A stretch of 64,000 nucleotides of DNA, taken from NCBI RefSeq assembly GCF_963678635.1, contig NC_087062.1:59474129-59538128 (forward strand). Direction: 5' to 3'. The translations under genes and the position numbers were made by a program. The notes under the pieces are model-generated. The model saw only the letters and a program-made list of their open reading frames with translations, made no database searches and was not told where the DNA came from. How positions within the stretch are numbered: position 1 is the stretch's first letter; each line of letters starts with the position of its first letter. Origin of the DNA: Symsagittifera roscoffensis. Lineage: Eukaryota; Xenacoelomorpha; Acoela; Convolutidae. Shown in pieces: positions 56,201 through 62,200 of the stretch.

Positions 56201-59200
56201 CGAATATTTTCGTAAAAACACAATCCATTAAAATCCATTATAATGGTTTATAATCCATTTAAAATCCAATATAATAATAGATTATAATCCATTCAAAATC
56301 TATTATAATTGATTATAACGGATTATAATCTACACATTTTTTTGCAAAATCTTTTGCAAAATTTGCAGCATTTCTGCGTTACTCACGGCCTATTCGCAAT
56401 CTAAACCTAATCGAATTAACCCCCTCCCCACTTTGCTCCCCATCCGCGTTTGCCCAAAACCCATCCCCCACTCCCCTACGTTTGTCCCTACGCCCACCCC
56501 CATGTTTGCTAAAGTTTATCCCCAACCCCCCTCCAAGTTACAGTCCCCCCAGTTTATTTACAATTTTCAACGGTGACGGGGGAGGGAGTATACTCAGTTG
56601 TTCAGGTTACCCTCACATTTTTTACACCCCCCCCCCCCCCCCCCCCACGTTCAGTAAACGGAGGGGAGGGTAAAACTACGATGGGGGAGTTAATTTGAGG
56701 AGGGGTAAACTGTGTAAGTGTGTGTGTGTGTGTGTGGGGGGGGGTAAACCTGGAGGGGTAAAATAAGGACGGCGACTAGTAAATTATAAGATAGCTGGTT
56801 AACATATTTCATTGGGGCGATAAAAGCCAGGGATCCTTGGAACATGAAAAGGTTGGCTCTGTCATTCAGAAACTCACGAAGGTTGGCTGCAGAATTATTA
56901 TGGGGCCAGTACAGCTTTAGGATGATAAAGTCTTTTCGCCCCCCCCCCCCCCCCCCCCCCCTAAATGATGAAAAACGAAACTGTTCATTAAAAAATGGAT
57001 CTATGTTATTTACAAATGCAAGATGTTATTTTAAATGATGCCAAAAATAAAGCAATACTAATCTAAAGTAGCCCCAAACGGGCTCTTTTCTCATGTACTT
57101 GTTTTCTTCACGATTCAATTGCGTTTGTTTTTGTCGTCTTTTCTGAAGTTTTTGCAATATTACAGGTTGATTTAATGGCCTGGGTATTTGGGTCAACAGA
57201 AAAAAAAAACAAAAAGCGGATTTGCTTCAGTTTCACGTTTCGAAGTTTGAGCTGCTCAAATGTCATTTAGAGGGGGGGGGGCTGCGCTATAACCAAAAAG
57301 ACCCGGATTATATCTCCTACCAGTGTCATCATCACCTCACTAAAGCTCAACAGTTCTCCTTTCTAACTTTGTACATCAAAAGTGTTTTTACTGTTCACTA
57401 ACTGCCACAGTCAAGTTGATTTTTAATGCAAAACGGCTCATACATAAAACTATACTTCACATTTCGAATGATGGATTTTCTGAGAAAAGCCAACAGCGCA
57501 TCGGAAAAAATTTCAAAAGAACGTTTTGACAACTCTTGATAGCCAGGAGTGAGTGGGGTCAGTCAGACTTAGGCAAGGTCACCCTATTGTTTGAGCCTGT
57601 TTTGTTTTAGATTCGAACTTGATAGAACTATCCGAGTACATTTTGATGGCCAAGGCCATGCTTAGCAAACATGACCCTGAGGCCCTGCAGAATGCGTTCA
57701 AATTCTTCGACGTCAACGGAGATGGATTCATTTCCACGGACGAACTCAAGTAAGTCCTCTGTTCTCCACTTTTGCATTCGGGTACTTTGCAAAACAACTT
57801 TGCAAATAGAATGGCAGAAATTAAAAAGGCTCAAATGGTAAATGCACTAGTGTATGCTGTGTAAATGATTCAAGTATAAGTATATTCATTTTATGCAAAC
57901 TCTCATGTTTCTTTCAATGTTAATTTTTTCTCTGCAGAAATTTCTGTGAATGTTTATTTTTTTGCAGAAAATTTTCGATGGCAGTTCTCTAATATTCAAA
58001 ATCAACCTCGCAGATCCTGTCACTGAAAAAAAAAACATATGATAAATTTTCCAATTTTTCTAGAATACTTTTTCTTTTCTTTGGTTTATTCCACCAAGTA
58101 ATTTTGCTTGAAATAATCTGTGGTAGTGAATCAACGACCTGTAGTTTTCACATACTTTTCGAAGTAGTTATTTAAAATCATTGAATTGCTCGCCAAAATA
58201 CAAACTATTTCAGTTGACATAACCCAAGTTTAGATTTCTAACAGTTTTTACAAAATAATGATACTATTTTAGTTTTTTTCTAGAATTTCGTTGCAATTTC
58301 TCATTATAAATCCCCGAAATATTAAATTACTTTGTTCCATTTTGATTATAAACTGTTCAAAAATTATACAATTATAACTTTCGTTTTTTGGCTCAATAAT
58401 TTTGGCGTTTATTTTGTCGACTGAATTTCCAAGCAAAACATTATAGTTTGCTTCCATAACTGTAATATTTTTTTGCAAATTTTTTTAGTGGAGTCAAAAT
58501 AGCTCTAGGTTTCGACCTTATTTTTTGGTTGAGTCAACATAGTTGAATTAAAGTTCTAATAAATATCTACTCAATTTGGAGCGTTACTGTTCTCGAATCA
58601 CTGATATTATTTACACCAGCAAAGCGTAGTGTATTATTACCAAGAATTTTTTTTTCCAAACGGTGGCACTTTTGGTACAATTAATTTTACTCATATTTAG
58701 GCATAAGCAACTTGAAAGCATATTTTAATGCTTATTTTGCCTAGTGTAGGTCCTGTTGAAAAATAAACAGGTATTATGAAAACGTATGGTTTTTGTTTTT
58801 TTTTGTTGCTTTTTTTTTGCGAGGCTTTGAAAAGTTTTTGCTTTTTTCGCAGAAACGAGCAAATTATGGGAATGTCTTTTTCTCAATCGGCTATTCCCTA
58901 AATTTAGTATTCAAAAAAGTTGTCGCCTCAAACAAGCGCATTTTTTGACATTTTATTAGTTTCTAAAACTTTTGACTTTTCTCAAAAACTACCCTGCTAA
59001 ATTGGAGATTATGGGTTCAACCGAAAGAAACACAATGAGTTCTGCAAATCTTTCCAGCGAAAGCTGCAATGCCCTGTGTTTTGAAAAAAATATGGCTTAG
59101 AAAAATCCAATTTTTGATCTTTTGCTGCTTTTTGGAAACTTAATTTTTTTTTCAAAACTTACCTGCTGTTTCTGAGTTTGATAGCTCTTTCATACTATCA

Positions 59201-62200
59201 TGGGTCTTCGATTTTCCCTGTGCAATCTGTTTTACCCTATTTATTTGTAAAAGAACTGATTTCGACTTCGCAAAAATCCATTCTTCAAATTTTTTTGTCG
59301 TTTTTTTTGGAAACTTCAACACCATGACTTCAACTTCATGTGTGAAAGTTTTGAAAGTCGTGGAGCAGATGTTAGAACATCATACTCTTAACCTCACAAT
59401 TTTTTTCTCAAGGTTTATTTTTAATTTTTTTAATTTCGCTTTGTTTAGCCTGTTTAGAGCTTTTTTTTGCATTTTCCACGCTTGTGTTTGCGAAGCGCAG
59501 CTTTGCCTCTGCGTAAAAAAAATATTTCATTAGTAAAAGTTTTGGCACACATTTTAAGAGTTTTTTAAAGTTGTCACCGGCTTCGAGCTGCGTCATTCTT
59601 CTTATAAGTAGCGTGCATGAAAGCCATTTCAGATGATTGATTTGCTATAAACTATCTTGTTTTTGTTTTCTTCTGATTACTTCAATTGGGTTAATTTTTG
59701 ATGACTGTTGTCAATTTTTTTTTCAAACTTTTTGAAATCAGTTTTCGTATAATTTTGGAACCTAATTGTTTTTCGTTTTTTTTTACTCATCAGCTTCTTT
59801 TGGTATCGCAAGTGGTGCGAAATTTTGCTGAGCCTCCTTGCGCTGTTGTGCTGATTGAAAATGAATTCGTAAATTATTTCAAAGGCCAAATTATCACTTC
59901 AATCAAAACTTTTTGTTGCATTGTGAAATCGTCATTATTTGAAGGACAAAACTGTCGAAAAATTCTTTGAATACAACTTGAACTACTGTCACAAAACATA
60001 AAAATGCATTTTTTTGATTTGAACAAGCAAATAAACGAAGTTTTACATCATGTTTTGTCGTTTTATCTGGAATTAATTAATCATTTGGCCTATAGGACTG
60101 GCCCTTTGATATATGCTAGATGAAATTATTCAAACATGCAGCCAGATCAATGATTGCGATATTTTTTTTGAATGCATAAAATAGCAAGTTTATCATAACT
60201 AGTTTAACAAGTGTTCTTGCTGTGGAAGCATCCTTGCAATCAGCACAAAGAATTTAAATTTAGCGGCTCAAACTGGTTTTTAGGAATGCTCCAATTGATT
60301 CTTCGCCTACTTTTTACTAAAAAACACCAGCGTTTTCAAAATCGATCGCCGCAATCTCTACAAATGTAAATTAAACAGGTACTTTTTGCCGGGGGTTGTC
60401 GGGAAAAACAACCCGGTGTTAAATAAAGAAGAGTGCATGTTGGTTGCAAACTATTGGCCTATAACTCTGCTTTACACTGTCTCTAATGTGCATATTTGAA
60501 GAAGTGCACATTTGACAGCCTCTATCCACTTGTGATTCCTTTGTTTCACTGCAATCAGTACGGTTTCCGTCTCAAAATCATTTTTCCGGATCACTATTCA
60601 TAAAAGTCTTTCAACCACTGGAGACTTATTATCGACGTAACTCAAATTTCTAGCAAAAAAAGAATGTTTTTTCGAAAAATGGTGTAGTTTGGAAACTTGT
60701 AATTTGGAAAATTTTTGATGTTTGCGAACAGGGGCAGATTTGGCGGATGCGGCTTTTCTCCTTCCCTTGAAGGGATTCGACCGCCCCACCGACCAAAGAG
60801 TCCCACTATTGGTATTATTTCATGATATCCACTTTTGGCTGACAAACACCAAAACTTTTTTATTCTTGGTGTTTGTCGCAGTTTTTTTATGAAAATTTTC
60901 AAAAAAAATGCCCAAAGAAGGCATTTATGCCATTTTTTTATAATTTACCTGAGGCGCAAAGTTTTTTGCCAACTGTCAAACTTTTTTGAAAATCCGCCCC
61001 CTCGAGAATATCCTTGATCCGCCCTTGTTTGCGAAGATGTTTCCACACCAAGAAGATATCTTGAACTAGTTATGATATACTATTTGTTTTCAGCCTTCAA
61101 AACAGAATTTCTTAAATTTTGATTGGAGGACCCCTTTTCAAATAGTATCACCTAGCTTCTGTCAAGTTTCAGCCCTATATCCCAATTAGTTGCAGAGAAA
61201 ACAAAAAAAGTGATAAAGTTTCCGTTCGCAAACAAAGTTTTAAAATAATGATTTTGCTTTGTGGCTGCATCCACACTTTTTTGAGTGTTATGTCTTTCTT
61301 ATCTGGTTTTTACTTTTATGTAACATTACCCTGAAAAAGCTATTGTAATTCTACCGACAATTAAAAAGGGGGAGGAACTTTGTATTCGAGTGTATTTTCG
61401 ATTTTTTTTCTTTTTTTGTTTACCACACAAAATCAGGTGCCACAAATGATCATCGGAAGTGCTCGATTGATACATCATAATAAAATCCTATCAGTCATGA
61501 TCCGAACGAAAAAAAAAATTTCGAAAAAATGTTCCCCGTGTCGAAATCTTTCCCATGTGGTTTTTGGTCTAATTACGAGCAAAAAAGGTGACCGAGAAGG
61601 CTTTTTTTGTTTTTCAAGCAAGAGTTTTTAACGCAAATAACTATCGTAATGGGCGGAGAGATATATCATTTTAAGCCTTTTCAGCCCTGATTCGAACTAC
61701 AATAAAAAATTTCAAAACGTTTTCTCAGTGTCGAGAAATTTTTTCCAGGTTTGAATTTTTTGAGTTTTAATCTAATTTCGAGCGAGTACAGAAAGCAAGC
61801 AAGCTTATTAAGGTTGGAAAATTCTGTGCTATTAGCGCAGCCTCGGCTAGTTTTTATAATATGTATCGTAAGGTCTTGGAATTTAAACTTATACACTGTT
61901 TTCGAAATGCAGTTTTGGCCTATGAATAATTAATGTCCGACAGATACGTAATCCAACAAAACTTCTCGTATATTAAGGGAAAGCCTTGAATGTTCCGATT
62001 GGTTTCTTAGGCCAAAAAAAAGCGTGAAAAATTTGAAGCGCATTAATTTGACACATACGCGTGGCATAAGAAGGCAATTTATTGCGCTACTTATCCCAAA
62101 ATAGCCAAAATAGCAATTTTCAAACACCCGTAACCTTATCAAAAAACTCTCAGATAAAACTTTTCTTTTCAAGTTTAAGCTTAAGGCAACAATTTTTTTC

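Larger units (their letters stand above)
50771..57610. other. distal part of EF-hand intron 2
   Basis: Intronic sequence after the giant element. Apart from the remnant at 51630-52720, the tRNA-like stretch and the simple repeats listed separately, I see nothing coding. Confidence 0.5.
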
